From contig VCCP01000001.1 in the NCBI GenBank assembly GCA_005765155.1, forward strand, positions 1,550,001-1,614,000: 64,000 nucleotides of DNA, read 5' to 3'. The notes beneath the pieces were generated by a model, which worked only from the letters and a program-made list of their open reading frames with translations, was not told the DNA's origin and searched no databases. Positions 21,333-34,831 of this stretch are shown here, one piece after another. Position 1 is the first letter of the stretch. Each line of letters begins with the position of its first letter. Origin of the DNA: Zelopaecilomyces penicillatus. Taxonomy: Eukaryota > Ascomycota > Sordariomycetes > Hypocreales > Pseudodiploosporaceae. A program made the position numbers and the translations under genes.

Positions 21333-24300
21333 GGTGTGCCAAAAGGAGCGCAAAGCCCAGCTAAATCTGTCAAAAGAGAGTCATTAGTTGCGGTATTGCC
21401 AGCAAGAAGCGGCTAAGACTCACGAATTCGCCATGATTGCTGACACGATAGCCTACAGGCCAAGGATCGTGACACCAAAGTCGAGGTTGGATGTGTATTA
21501 AGCGGAGAAAATAGGGGTGGGTGATTAATTTGGCGCGTAATAAAGAATCGCCACAAATTGCCTTCGCTGGCGGTCCAGGGTATAGCAAAAGAACTCGCGA
21601 AGGAAAAGCCCAGCGAAGACCAATAGAATCGGCCGACGCTTGCAGTGACAAACTGGAACTAGATTGAGCAGTGCTGCAATAGTGGTGTATCGGATCGACT
21701 TTGTATGGGGTAGTGATGCAATGCAGAATTAGGGGCAGGCAGTTGACGGGTCCTGCGCAGTGCCGTGATGAGAGGAAACTTCCCGAAGGAGAACGCGATA
21801 CGGCTTGTGGCGGCGGCAGCTGCGTTTTGTTGACACAATATGGCGGTGCGATTGGAGATGGTGATGAGCTTTACTGGGTCGTGGTGGCGGCGCGGCGGGT
21901 AGATGAGCGAATGATGTGTTCGTCGACAGTGTCAAGGCAGACAAGAGCAAATCTGGGAAAATGACCCAAGAGGTTGCAAATTGTAAAGAAGAAAAAGAGC
22001 GGCCGTCTAGACAGACAAAACAGGAGGGAAAGCAGCAAGAAACTTGAGTCCGGGGGAAGCGCAGGGGATGTTGGAGGAGGGAAATAGTGATGGGACAGGA
22101 GAAGGAAACGGAGAATAGGTGGAAGCTTTTCTTGGTCGGCAGAATGCAGCAGGTGTGTTATTATTACGGAGGTGCACTGCTGGCCTGAGGGGCAGGGGTG
22201 TGGTTGAAATGGGCATAGTACTCGTTAGGCAGGTACCTGTAATTATGTGCACCCACTGCACAGCAGGTGGTGTAGCCTCTGTAGTTGGTTACTGCGGTGT
22301 CCAGCCTATTTCCTGTACACCCACTCACTGTATGTATGTACGGGGCCTCCAGTGCCACCGAAAGCTCCAGTTAGCGCGCTGGAGGCTGCTGGCGGTCCGT
22401 CCCCACTGGGTTCTCATTTGTGCGCCGTTCTGTTGGTATTAGTTCCAGGTACTGATGAAGCAAGGAAGGGGCCATTAGTCAAGAGAAACAGGTTGATAAG
22501 GCTGCTTGCTGCTCATTACCTTACCTGTACCCTACGAAGTACGTACTAGGCCATACAGCAAACCTTTTCAGCGGCTTCGATAAGGCTGTGTGGCCAAGTA
22601 CGAGGAACGGCCTCCAGCAATTTGTTCTACGGTGCGTCCGAAGGGCAACGACCGATTTACATAGCCGCTGTCTCACCCTTAGGTATGCCTTATCAAGCCT
22701 TTGTACATGAGAGCTGTGAAGACATCTCGGTTTGAGAAAGAAAAAGAAAGCCTAGTGTCCGACCCAGTCGCGGCTGTCGTCCGTCCCTGCCAGTCGGTTC
22801 TGAGATAGGGCAGGTAGGTCGGTAGGTACCTTCATCATAGGGGCAAAGAAGAGTAAAGAAGGAGGTATTGTAAATATCTGTAGCACGAAGGGACTTGCCT
22901 CTATACCTACGGTCCAACCAGAAATACATATACATGGCTGGTAGACATTTGGTATTGTCTGTTATATCACAGAGTTACCTGGAATAGGATGACCCTAGGA
23001 AAGAAAAGGGGACGGCATCAAAATGGCAGCGCAGGGGGCCACGGAAGGGGAGGTGCTTGAAATCTCGACAAGGCAGGGGTTGAATGATGTGGACAGCGGC
23101 CAAAACCTGTGGCAGCTCTAGGGCCTTGAGTGCTACGTGCCCAGTGCTAAAGCACCTAAATTACCTGCCTACCTTATCTAACTGGTGGAGAGGCTGCACT
23201 GGGCACTAGGACTGATCCACTATTCAGGGCAGCAGTCAGTCTGGTGTGAAATGGATACCGGAACCGCTGTTGAAGCCGTCCAAACCCCTGGGGTGGAGAG
23301 TCGGCAAATCGGTAGGCCCGTACATGAAATAGGATGATAATGGACATGTTTCCACTTTGGCACGCCTCATCTTCTGCCATCATTTTGATGACGACAAAGC
23401 CCTTCACAATCAAAATGACACGACATGCCATCTTATCTCCAGGCCTGCTTGTTGTGTTCATGCCTGCAAGCGCCCCATGCCGACCTCGCATCTTTTGAAA
23501 CCCGCACCCCGACTTCCCAGCGGCAGAACTGGGCAGCGCCCGCCACAGCCACACTCGTAATACCTAACGGTACTCCCTGCTCTCCCATCATCATGTCCCG
23601 TCCGAGGGTACCGTGATGCGTCCTCCTGCCACAGGTCTGTGCCCCTCGCCTCCCCTCCATCCCCTGTCCGTCCCTGGTGGCTTGCAGTTTGCATCCTCCC
23701 TCTGCATCCTCTCCTGCATCCGCCTCCTTTTGCCCCCACTGGCTCTAACCCAGCTGGTGCGAGTCAAGGACAGTATGAACGAGCTAGAATAGCCACAGGG
23801 AAACCAAACAAGCTGACTTGCACTGGGCACACAACCGACAAACAGGAAAGGCTACCAGCCATTCAGATGCGGTTCTTGTACATATCCGTACAATGTCCCT
23901 CGATCATCAGGAACAGAACCCCCCCTGATCCCGCGTGGGGGGAGGGGCAACATCTTCCCCACGTCTCAGAGAGCTTGTTGGCTGGAAGAATAGCCCAGGA
24001 CAAAAAAGAGAATGCAACACACCATAAGCGAGCGAGTTCACGCGACCCAACACTGGCCGCACAGTATCATCGGTGCTTGCTGTTTCTGGCTTGCGGTTAA
24101 CAACAGCGATGAATCAAAGAGGCTCGCTATTCGCGAATTTTGCAAGCCCTCCTCCATACTACACACTGAATTCGGAGCAAGACCTGAGGGAGGGGCAGAT
24201 AGTTGCGCTCTCTGTTGCTTGTTCCAGATCACAATCATTGCTATCTACCATCTTATTCTGTGAGATAGTCTACCAAAATTTAACATTGACGTACCTAGTA

Positions 24301-24958
24301 AGTAAGCGTGAGGGTGATCACTATCACCACCTAACAGGTACTACCAATACCAAAAGAATCACACATGGCCTCCGTTTCTCCCTAGGGCTGACAGTTTGTT
24401 TCGTTGCACTGGGACTCTGGGGGAAGTACTTGGATCGGATTCTCCCTTCGTCACACCAGCCCCAAGAAACAACGCCAAGCAAGACACCAGTGCCACCCTG
24501 CCTCCTCTCTCTATGTCTCTTGTCTCTACCCCTTCCCGCCGTCTGTTTCTTTTTCGGGTCATACCTTGTGCACATGACAAGCACTTAAACAGCGCCGCAT
24601 TTACGGCAGGAACCTGTTTGTCCATCGTGGATGTACTTGTAACACCCCGACTTTCTTCGCGTCTCAACACCCACGTGGGATATCGATGCTACCCCGAGTT
24701 TCCAGGGCAAAAACTAATCATGTTCGTGTTTCGAAACCCTTTTGCGTAACAATGGCCTCAGGTGCGCATAAGGCTGTGCTGGTTGATTGACTCTGATTGG
24801 TATTTATCGAATACTAACCCCTTCTGTGATTGATGGGACCCGAAATATGTTTTGGCTGAACAATCGTAACATCTCCCCGTCGTGCAAGCTTTCCCTGTTT
24901 TTACCTACACATCTAGCATCATCATCGCAATCATGTACACTCTCAATGCCATCCCTCC
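21333..24958. other. 3.6 kb spacer upstream of smi1
   Basis: This is a long gene-free stretch between the smi1 start and the sec8 end. It contains scattered GGTAGGTACC/TACCTACC-like words (for example 22808-22831) and pyrimidine tracts at about 23640-23730. Short frames exist on all strands without motifs. It may hold a long smi1 leader or regulatory DNA. Confidence 0.4.
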
Positions 24959-27900
24959 CTATGTTTGCCACATGTGTTCACTCAGCCCTAGAAGCTTGTC
25001 ATCCATCTGTCGTTTTGCCGCCGAGGCAATACCCCTCTCAGGATTCGACAGTTGCTCGCTGTAGCACAGCTCCACAAGGGCCTTCAACTCATCATAAGAA
25101 AAGCTCTCTGATGTTTCCTTGTCCTCAGCCTCCCCAGTTTCCCTCTCCTTCACTTCCTTAGCTGTCTGAACAATGGCATCCGGGCCCTTTTCAAAGAGTG
25201 CAAAATACTTAGCCGCCCGTGCTAGATCCACGCCATCCTCGACGTTTTTTAGGTTCTGTTGTAGCACAAGAATATTGAGCTGCATTCGACCGCATCCTTT
25301 TTCGTTCATTGGCGAGGCCATTCTGGCGTTTTGCACAAGATATGTCTTGATGAGCAAACCCAGCCCTGAGCGAATGAAGCTGATTTCTCGATCCCGTAGG
25401 TATCGCACAATGGTCTCGTCGAAGAGGACGAGCTCCTGGTTGAGATTCAAGATCTGAGGATCTGGCTCCCTCACCTCCTGTTCAAGGAGATATGGTGCCA
25501 GGTCGGGCGAGAGAGCGATGCGTAGTGAATGGATGATTCGACATCGAACTTCCATATGCAATGTCAGTAATGCTGTACTTGCCAGTTCCTCATACGAAGA
25601 TATAATGTCATCAAATGTCCTAGTTGCCATCACTCATTAGTTACGCTTTGACAAAAGTGGAGAGAGAAAATAACATACTGGACAGTCTCCTGCGTCAGTG
25701 GCAGTTGCAACGGGCCCTGCTCTGAGGATGCCTTGTTAGGATCATTCATCAGAGTCCAACGCCGCCCAGATTGTCGCGTGATGTTTTGTCGTGATGAATC
25801 CGTCTCGTGTGATGTTATATGTCTTAAACCAGAAATCCTTGTTGCCAACCACTTCATACTAGTATACAACAGACAAAGAGACGAGATTGTGTCCCGATCC
25901 TGAATTACATCGTCATTCTCCAGTCGGCCGTCGTTGGTCTCTTCAATCAACTGTTTCACCTCATCTCTTCTAAGCTCTTCGCTAGCCTGTTCTGAATCCC
26001 ACAGCTTCTTCATTGTCTGGTGCACGTCGCTCGTCTGTGTCGCAAAGCGGGCCGAGACTCGGAGATTATTGGAATCAGTCGACTGCTCCTGGGTCTTGGT
26101 CACCAGTGACTTGTACCAATTAAAGCAACGCTCGTAGTAACGCATCATTTGGGTTACAATCAGAGTGCTCAATGCTTGGTCGGGTGGGATAGTTCCCAGC
26201 ATTCGACAGAATGCAGTGACTACCTGGAAGAAGGCGGTAGCCCCTTTGAAGACGGGTCTCTGGGCATATTGGGTCCAGGCAGGATCTTGTAAGAAGGAGT
26301 GTGCCTCGCCAAAGACATTGTCGCTCAGCTTCCCAATGGTTTCGTCTAGTTGTGGTTGGAACACATTGACCAGGAAGTTATCCAGGAATGTAGTGAGCGT
26401 GCTCGTGGCGAGATCAGAGCCCGGGGGCACAATGCTCTTTAGTCGCTGTAAAAACAAGAGTGTTGGAGGGAGTAAAAGACTCATGTTGAAAACACTTGGT
26501 TCGACCAGGGATTTGTAAGACCCCATGGTCTGCCGGGTGCCTCCATATGTAGCAGCTGTGCCTCGTCTAGAACTAAGATCATCATGAGCGGTTCGACTTT
26601 TCTTGGTTTCGGCCCCTTGTTTCCGTGAGCTGCTTGTCAAGCCGGGAACAGTAGCTTGGATGATGCTTTCTAGGGCATCATACTCGACCGTGACGTCGAC
26701 GGACTTGGCATCCGACTCAGAAAACTTGAAAAGATGCTCACGCATGGCATCTTTTCCGTTGAGGCTTGCCCCTGGCGTCGGCGAATCAAATTGATAAACA
26801 TCCGCATCCGTTGTGACGTAATTATGCAAAAGAGAGCGGATCTCGTTCTGATATAAGTTCCAAAGCTCTTTGAAACTGCCGAGCAGAGCACTGTTGTTGC
26901 CCGCGCCTTCACGGCGAATGAGCGCCTTTATAGACTCGTGGAACATTCGCTGCCCCTCTCCTATTGATTCGAACTTGCCGTAAAGCGTCCACAAAAGATC
27001 ATAAATGACATCAGCTCGCATTTGCATCTCTCGCATGCCGTAGATCTGCAGACCTTCCGTCTTTGCCGTGCCCCCTCCCCGAAGCGAAGTTGGGTGTCGC
27101 TGTTCAACCTCATTTATGGTGTCGTTGACGACGGTAAACAGCTCAACTGGCAGCCGCTGTTTTAGAGTCTCAACAGCATTCTGCAACCTGCCCAGTTTGT
27201 TCAGCGCCTCCACCAATAGTCCCACATAGTAGAAGGTATCAGCCTCAGGATTCTTCATGGGATCTTCGGTGACGGGCTTCTCAAAGTCCATGGCATCCAG
27301 CACCAGATGGAAATGCATTAGCGGGTTAGAATCACTATAGCTCTCGTTGTATCCGCCTTGGCTCTTTGCGAGACTCTGCCATCTTTCTTGACAGTAGGGC
27401 GATTTCAGATACAGGTGTTCATGCAGCTCTTCCACCAAGATATCCACCAACACAGTTTCTTGATTGACAAGGTAACTCCTCAGATCGCTCAGCGCTCCAA
27501 TATCGTCCAGCTCCGGCTTTCTCAGTTTGCGAAGTGCATTTTGCAGGAGCTCGACCGCTGTTAAAAATCGCTTCTCCGATATGCGTGCCTCCAGCTGGTC
27601 CGGAACCGCCCTCAGGTCATCCAGCTCGTTCAGCGTTTGCAAGAGTTCGTCGTAGCCGCGCGACGTCTCGGAAAGCTTCTTGAGCCCCGGGTCTGTGGAA
27701 CACAGACTCGACTTGGAGTTTGCCAGCGACTCCTTCAAAGCCCGGACCCGCCTCTGCGATGCCTGAATGCTACTCTGGATCTTGTGGAAGGTACCGATGG
27801 AACTGTTGAAGCCCTGGTGGTGTTCGTGTACGATGTTTTTCAACGAGTCTTGTAGGTATACGTGTGTCTTCTGAAACTTGCGGTATTCATGTGCGCGGCC

Positions 27901-28242
27901 CACGGAGCTGTTGTCGAGAAGCTGCAGAGCGAGCTGGACAGGTACGCAATCATCGCCGCATAATGATGGCCATTCGGTCTTGATATGCTCCAGCACCTGT
28001 GTGATCTGCTTCTCGGCGCTTGATGACTCTTGCACACGCGGTCGAGAGGGCATACTGCGAACAGCAGGTGGTTGCTGCTGCGGCTGCTGTCGAGAGGGGG
28101 GCACGCGTGGAGGTGCCTGGGGAGGTGTATTATGTCTGTCGCCTCGATAACCATCTCCGTAGGGATCATAGTCCTCCTCCGCCTGTCCAAAATTCCCGTA
28201 CCCGTTGCCATTGCGCGACGGGGCGCCGTAGCGATTCGACAT
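24959..28242 (-). CDS. sec8: Exocyst complex component Sec8
   Basis: Exon 1 (25679-28242) and exon 2 (24959-25619) are joined across a 59-bp intron whose donor is GTATGT and acceptor AACTAG, giving 1074 residues, about the usual length for fungal Sec8. The first 75 residues are a Gly/Pro/Gln-rich disordered leader. The Sec8 N-terminal domain follows at about 78-215 (VLEHIKTEWP, HEYRKFQKTHVYLQDSLKNI), then long helical rods expected of CATCHR tethering subunits. Sec8 tethers secretory vesicles to the plasma membrane at hyphal tips and septa, with Sec3, 5, 6, 10, 15, Exo70 and Exo84. Without the splice, the first frame would end in a short unrelated tail at 25630. The short 3' exon carries the acidic C-terminus. 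Confidence 0.95.
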
Positions 28243-28954
28243 GGTAGCGGCTGGGAAATGTCGAGAGGGTGAGGTTACGAGAAGCTCAAGGCGCTAGCGA
28301 GCATCATCGCCAGGTCCTCAGAACTCGGTCTTATGTTCCGCAGTCACTAAAATGAACAGTCGTCTCAGTGGATCGCTGTCGTCGTAGTCGTAGTCGTCCT
28401 GGTTACTTTTATAGTCTTGGGTCTTGGGCTCGTCCTGGATCTCGGATGTTTCAGCCAAATCGAAGCGCTGCTGGAAGCTGTCTGCACAGGCCACTTTAGT
28501 CCCACTACTACAACCCTGGAGACTCCGTGGGTTATTGGTGGGGAAGCTTCATCACTTCGACGATTCCTAAAAGTCATGGTACCATTGATTCGAAATAACC
28601 ATCCAACGACCAGCTATGTACAAAGATGGACGACCGATACTCAAAATATAATTCATATAATAAATTTGTCATTTCAATCGTAAAGCCCAATGCCCTCCTA
28701 TGCTTGTTACAAGTACTGAAATAAAATGACCCAATACCTCGAACACGGCTGAGACTGGTCGAATGCGAACATCATACATATCGTTGATTTCATGGTGATT
28801 AATTAGAAAGATTCCATCCCGTCATCTGACAATCTTTTGATGCTTTCACCCTGAAATTCTCATGCTAAGCTCATGTCCAAAACATCATTCACTCAAACAA
28901 TGGCAAACTCCCTTGCGCCAATACCATGAAATTTCCATCAATAACTCATATGCT
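28243..28954. other. Spacer upstream of sec8
   Basis: This is the sec8 promoter and the 3' flank of the next gene. A short GTCGTA-type microsatellite lies at about 28377-28400. No gene is seen. Confidence 0.45.
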
Positions 28955-30661
28955 TTAACTTGGTGAGATAGCAGAAAGTGGTGATTTTGGCCCCTCGATT
29001 GTGTCTTGCACGGTAGTACCGGATAATTCCGCTGGCGCTATCACATTGCCATGGACAATAACTTGCTCTAAAATCGTAACTCCGGGAAGTTCAGGCGCAC
29101 GAAGCCTCTTATCAATCGCCATAAGCGACCTAGCAAGGCCTCTAGCACCTGCAGCAATGATTTCAGGCTGCTCCCAAGCTAGCAGGCCTGGTGTCCCCAG
29201 AACTCGCTTGGACCAGATAACCTCATGCTCTTGGTTTGCCCAAGCAGGGCATGCATAGGCCTCAAGGGAAGCCGGTGAAGGGCTAATTGATTCTGGAGTT
29301 TGCTGATCTTGATTTCCTTCTTCTTTGCAAAGAAAAACCGTGACAGCCGTCCTTATTCGTCGCGCAGGTTCTGTTTCAAGCTGTTCCTCCGTTGAGGATG
29401 CGCAGTGTGCCCAAAGTCGCATCGTTGCTTCCGGTCCGGGCAACCATGTCAGTTGTGCCATTGTGATAACCTCTGCAGGAGAGAAATCTCTTCCCGAGCT
29501 CATTGCCTTGAGAAGAGTAAGTATAAATACTAGCAAGCCTGTTGGCGAGTCGCAAAGCGCGTAAGCCAGTATATTTGGATCGCAAGTTGAGCCCCCTCCA
29601 AAGCCAAATGAGCTGAGGCCACGAGAATCTTGTTTCTGTAACTGTAATTTGCTTCTTCGTTGAATTGCTCTGAAGTCATCCTGTGAATAGCCAAACATCG
29701 ATGTTTGGAACAGGTTGGCCATCTTCCATCTTGTCCACTGAACAGGTGCTTTTAGCATTTCGGGTGGTCTGAACCGAGGCGATATTATATGAGCACCAAG
29801 ACATGAGTCCGAAAAGTGTCCAGATAGATATTTGATAAGCTTCCAGTCCACCTCCGCTACCCCGCCGGCGCATGGCGCTGCGTTGCTTACGATATAGAAG
29901 TCGTACATGAGTCGTTTCATCAAGCTATCCAACATCTCGGCTATCATAGGAATCACTCGCGTGCTACTGGGCAACGCATCACTGAATCCTATCCCAGGTA
30001 GTGCTGGGATGATGAGATGGAAAGGTTGATCGAACTCGGCATCATTTGGCTCCGTGAAGATGTTTATGAGATGGCTCAGCGACAGGTTGGTGAACGGAAA
30101 AGGTGGGATCAGAAGAAGGGGAATAGCGTTGTAAAATGGCGATCGCGCATGGATAAAGTGCATTCTTAGGGGCGTCGCTGACATGGAAATCGTGATATTG
30201 GTCCGAAATTGGGGTATTGAAGTATTGAAATATTCTTCCTGTGTCTTCCAGTCATAATGCTCCAGCCTATTAAGAGTTGCGTTAGATGCATTTTCCAAGA
30301 CGGACATATTGTCTAAGTCTCTAATTATATGAATACCAACTTACCAAAAATCGATGAGAGGTTCAACTGTTGGTTTTGGCTCCCACCATTCAGTCTGTTT
30401 GACCTGCGGCGCCTCGTGAGGGAGTCTTGCCAAGGTAAGTTTCTGTCGTGTCAGATCCAGATACTTGCTCGATACCTTGGGTTAGATAAATACATTAGTA
30501 TGATTCCCCAACAATTTAAAACAAAGGCATCTAAATAGGCGAGGCAAGAAGCTCACATGGATCTTGTATGGCTTGATCTCCTCCAACTGAGTAGCGACAG
30601 CCGCTTCCTCTGATGGAGACATGACGAATGCAGGGTATGGCTGGTACGAAGATTCAGACAT
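28955..30661 (-). CDS. Epoxide-hydrolase-like protein lacking the catalytic motifs
   Basis: Three exons (30557-30661, 30345-30475, 28955-30266) with introns of 81 and 78 bp give 515 residues. The joined N-terminus reads KPYKIHVSSKYLDLTRQKL, then RLPHE and TEWWEPKPTV and an EHYDW segment, matching the epoxide hydrolase N-terminal (EHN) domain. The alpha/beta-hydrolase part follows with PFHLIIPALPGIGFSD. Where active enzymes have HGWPGS (oxyanion hole) this protein has PPFPFTN, and where they have GGD(I/W)G with the nucleophilic Asp it has NAAPCAGGVAEVD. No GGHFAALE-like catalytic His motif is seen near the C-terminus. It is therefore probably a non-catalytic or strongly altered member. An upstream ATG at 30763 would add 34 residues; I chose 30661 because the sequence there looks like the family start. 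Confidence 0.8.
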
Positions 30662-31771
30662 GTCAAGCGTTATTTGGCAGAGAATCACGTCGCCGCAACA
30701 ACGCGAAAGAAGAGTCAAAACAAATTCATCAGGCTTGGGAGATGAGGAATGACAAGTAGACACAGACAGAAAATCAAAGCTATACCATTTCCAATAAGTT
30801 TATGGAGCATTATCTCAATTAATATTCAAGCCAGACAACTTGCAGGGGTAGCTGGCTGCCTGTGGCTTGACACCTGTTTTTCCGCCGGCCGCATCCCCTG
30901 TCGCACTTCATGGTTCCACCCAAATCCCCAACGGCTGCTGTGGCTGGAGCGGAGCAAATGGTCCTGGGATCGGCCCAAGTGCTTGAAACCAGTGGCGGTG
31001 CAGTCCGAGTTCCTGTTCAAATTTCGGCAAAGATCGCCCAATAAATGATGTCGCGGCCTTCTGATGGAAGTGGCACGTGGAGAGGCAACGCGGGAGAGAA
31101 ATCAAGGCCTATGCATATTGTGCGAGGATCACCATGTCAAGCGCTGGTGACGCCGACCGATGCAATTGGCTGGCGTGCCGAAAACCTGCCAAAGCTTGCC
31201 TGTTGAGATGGGCACAAGAAATCTCCGAAGAACTAGTGATAAGACGAACTATTGGGTGGTGGGCGACCACATGGGCACACAAGCTGGGAAGACCAAGCCA
31301 GCTTCCATCAAGCATCGAGATTAGCTAGATGGTTGACACTCATTCGTTGAGTCTGTACACAGGTTGGCTAGCTGGGCTTGGGATTGCGTCATGGGTGTCC
31401 CGATGTAAGCAGGTTCTGTGGCACCCTTTCGACACCACCCTTGTTATCGCTGTTTGCTCTGCGGCCTTTCTGCATCGTGGATTAGCCTTTAGACGCGACA
31501 TCACACGGATCTCTGTTTCCTGCTCGGGACAATGCACCGCTCACATGCAACGATTGAGATGTTCTGCTGGCAGTTCTTTGTCTGCCTGCCTGTCTGGTTT
31601 AAATAATGTATCCACTTTAGCTGCATTTACATACCACGGCGTCCGTCTTAGAAATAAGGAATACTGTGACAAAAGGCAAGCCATTGTAACAATTCCCATC
31701 TCCTCTGCCGCATCGTCGGATTCTTAGGAGCCGCACTGAATCTCCCCTCCCAATGTGTTGTGGACGCTTGG
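30662..31771. other. 1.1 kb spacer
   Basis: This is the promoter of the epoxide-hydrolase-like gene and the 3' flank of hid1. The frames seen are short and without motif. Confidence 0.45.
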
Positions 31772-34500
31772 TCATCCACTCCTAGGCGCCGTACTTGGGT
31801 TCGCTGGTCCTCCACGCAAATTCATTTGTCCAATTCGGGACACAATATTGCTTCCTACGGCATCCACAGCACCCCGTGGTGAGGTCAAAGTAGGGCCTTC
31901 TGGGGCAGTTTCTTGGACGCGAAACAGCTTGATAGCTGTGCCATTCCAAATACCCAATGTTCCTTTAGCAATTCGCATCTCACTAGCGAATATGACACCC
32001 CAAAGCAGCGATTCATACCATCCCAAGGCCAGCTGAGACCATTCAAAGGAGTGAACACGGGCGGGCGTGGGCTCTACCCCAACCAACTCAATGTCTTGAA
32101 TCTGGCGCAGCAACTCAGATGCAGAGCCTTTGCCCGATGCCTGCCTGGAAAGAAGACTTGATATTTGTTGAACAACAGTAAGGAGGGTATGGAGGGGCAA
32201 CTCCGGCAGCCAACTGTCAATCCACATAGCTGTAGGTTCAAAAGCACCACTCCCCTGCGCCTGGCTTGACGCAGAATACGCGCCTAGACTTGTTGAACTA
32301 TTCTGTCGCGAAAATGACTGGCTCCCTGCTGGCATTTTGCCACGAGCCTTTTCCGACATTCCACGCAGTTGAACTGGCACCGCATCTTCAGCGTTAGCTA
32401 CTGATGACGCCCGAGATGGGTTGTCACTGGCCGTCGATTGAGCTGGGGTGGGTTGAGGCTCTTCATCGCTGTCATCCTCATCATCTCCGATTGCGAACGC
32501 GCCATCTTCAGAGACTTCTTCGAGTGCGTGAGTCCGAGATGGAGCAGTTGTTGGGCTTCTCGCACTCTCTAGCGAACTTCGTCCCGAGCCGGCATCTAGC
32601 GAGTCAAAGTGACTACCCTGGTCTTTCCTTCTCCTATTTCTGTTTTCCACCTCTTCTTGCCCACTTTCTAGTGTAAATGATCGCAAAGCATCAATTCGTT
32701 TCTTGTTTTTCAGGATTGCCAATATTAATTCCGGATTCTTCTGGTATTTATTCTCAACAATGGCATTCAATGACTCAAGTAGAGCGCGCAGAAGGTTATG
32801 ATTAGTTTCGTTTGCGAGCAGAAAAGAAGGTGATGACATCGACGAAAAGAGATGAATAAGCTGGGAGCTCCCGGCCGCACTTAAGCCCTCAACATGGGGA
32901 GCAATGTTGTTGATAACCGCCAAAAGTGCAGGATAAACAGCTGTGAAATTGCCTTGACTGGTTGTGATCAAGCTGTAAATGGAATGAACCAGAAAATCGG
33001 TATAAGTCCCCTTGAACCCGTTGATTCTGATGCAAGGTGGAAGGCTATCTTGGCCTTCGAATTGCTTGTTGAGGTGAATTCCAAAATTAGGCTCAACACT
33101 CAATGTTTGCAGGAGAAATGCGCACATTCGCACAACTCCCTGTTTGGAGGGCTCGTTTTTGTATTCCAGAGCATAGAATAAAGTTAAAACGACAAAGTCG
33201 TGAGCGCGATCTGTATCTATGATGAAGGATCGGAATCTTTTGTTGCATTGTATGGTCTCCCAGAATAACATCAATACTTCTGGTGCAAAATGACCGGAAA
33301 GCTGTGAGCCGGGAAGGTATGATGTTTTCTCCTGGAGCGGTTGACTTAATATCCGCGTCATTCCATCAACGATGAATTGAAAATCCTGTGGACGATGAAC
33401 TCTGCCAAGAAAATGCCGATAGTAATTCTTCTGGGGCTGTTGAGACTGCTGTTCCGGTATTGGATACAGGAGTAATGATAATAGGAATTGCAGAGAGTAT
33501 GTCACAATAATCTGCTTTGTGTCCTTGAAAGCCAGTGTGTTGTATGGTACACGCCAGCTTGCCGGATTGTACTTCAAGGTCTATTGTATTATGTAGGATT
33601 AGCTTTTGGTCAAGTTTGTTAGGGCCATCCACATACCGTGTTGAGTAAGGAGCAAAGAACCGACAGCACCACCTGCTTGTCCGAACAAGTACAAATGTAG
33701 GTGAGGGCTCGCACACCTCTTTGGGGGAGAATTCCAGGAGCCATATACATGCTATGACCGGCCAGTGTGAGAAGAAGTCGCAGTATTTCACTCCTATTGC
33801 TCTCGTTTTCCTTTGTGGTGGCAACCGTCGTGTTGCATCCAACTCCGCTTTGCCATATCGCATATGTCACTTTTGGGCGATTACTCGCTTGACGCGAGAC
33901 TGTGAAATCGGAGAAGAACAGCAGGTCGACAAGTGTGTCTATAAGCTCTTCCGCGAGAGGTTTTGCGGTTTCAAATTCCTCTGCTTCTTTTGGTTCTTCC
34001 TGCTTCCCGTCCTGAGCTCCGTCAAACAAGATCTCGTTTGCAATAGATGCCTTCCGAGTCTTTCTCTTTCGAGGTGCCCAAAAGAACTTCTCCTCCCATG
34101 CTGCCAGACTTTCTTTCTCATGCAGATACGGCAGGATTCGTGTGAGTATCCTGATACAGTTCAAGACGTCTCGTTCGGGAGCCAGCTCCGGGTCGGGAAA
34201 AGATGGGTGATGACGTAGGTTGAAGAGCTGCGAGGTCACCACCAGAATGAGCGTTTCGAGGTTCTCTAATGCATTATCTCGCGTTCTTCGGATATCGGTC
34301 GGGGAGAAGAGGCTGAAGACATCTTCAGATGATTCGGGAAGCTCCCAGAACTAACATGCCCAGTAAGCATCACCGCAGTGTTGTAATGTGTGGTTGGTAC
34401 AAACCGAAGTCCAATATGGATCGTCTGCCGCTATGTGCCGATCTTCTGAAAGCTTGAATATGCCTCGCTTGAAGACAATCTTGGAGTCGCTAGCACCCAT
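31772..34500 (-). CDS. hid1: Hid1 family protein
   Basis: Exons 34405-34500, 33637-34350 and 31772-33580 join with introns of 54 and 56 bp, both in phase 0, to 872 residues. The start MGASDSKIVFKRGIFKLSED carries an N-terminal Gly that fits the N-myristoylation seen in this family. Further segments DDPYWTSFWELPES, HEKESLAAWEEKFFW and KYNPASWRVPYN are characteristic of Hid1. Between about residues 580 and 720 is a disordered, Ser- and acid-rich insert. Animal HID1 acts at the Golgi/TGN in dense-core vesicle biogenesis; the fungal relatives include yeast Ecm30. A Golgi or late secretory role is inferred. It is divergent from pet127 with a 331-bp shared promoter. Confidence 0.9.
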
Positions 34501-34831
34501 ATCTGTGCCAAAGAGCCCGTCACCTTACAGAAGATGCTAAAGAAGTGCCGGACGATCGATCGGTCCTCTCACCGGGAGTGGGTGCATATGCAGTATGGTG
34601 ACCTGGCTGTTCTAACACTTGCTGTCGCAACCTCAAGTGGCCCCAGCGCGAACCAATCACGTGTGGGGAGTGTCACCACGTGTCCGGAGTATTGCCGCGG
34701 CTACTTATCGATAACTTAAAGTGTCTATCGAGTTGCTGAACAATGGGGAAGATCGCGGTGGAGCGAAAGTTCCAGTTTTGCGATGCATAGTTTTGAGGTT
34801 TCGTCGCAGGACGCTCGTCTTGTGATTTGAG
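34501..34831. promoter_or_regulatory. Divergent hid1/pet127 promoter with two CACGTG boxes
   Basis: The 331 bp between the two start codons holds CCAAT at 34653-34657 and two CACGTG palindromes at 34658-34663 and 34677-34682, 19 bp apart. CACGTG is the site of Cbf1/Pho4-type bHLH factors and CCAAT that of the HAP complex. Binding here is inferred from sequence only. Confidence 0.55.
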
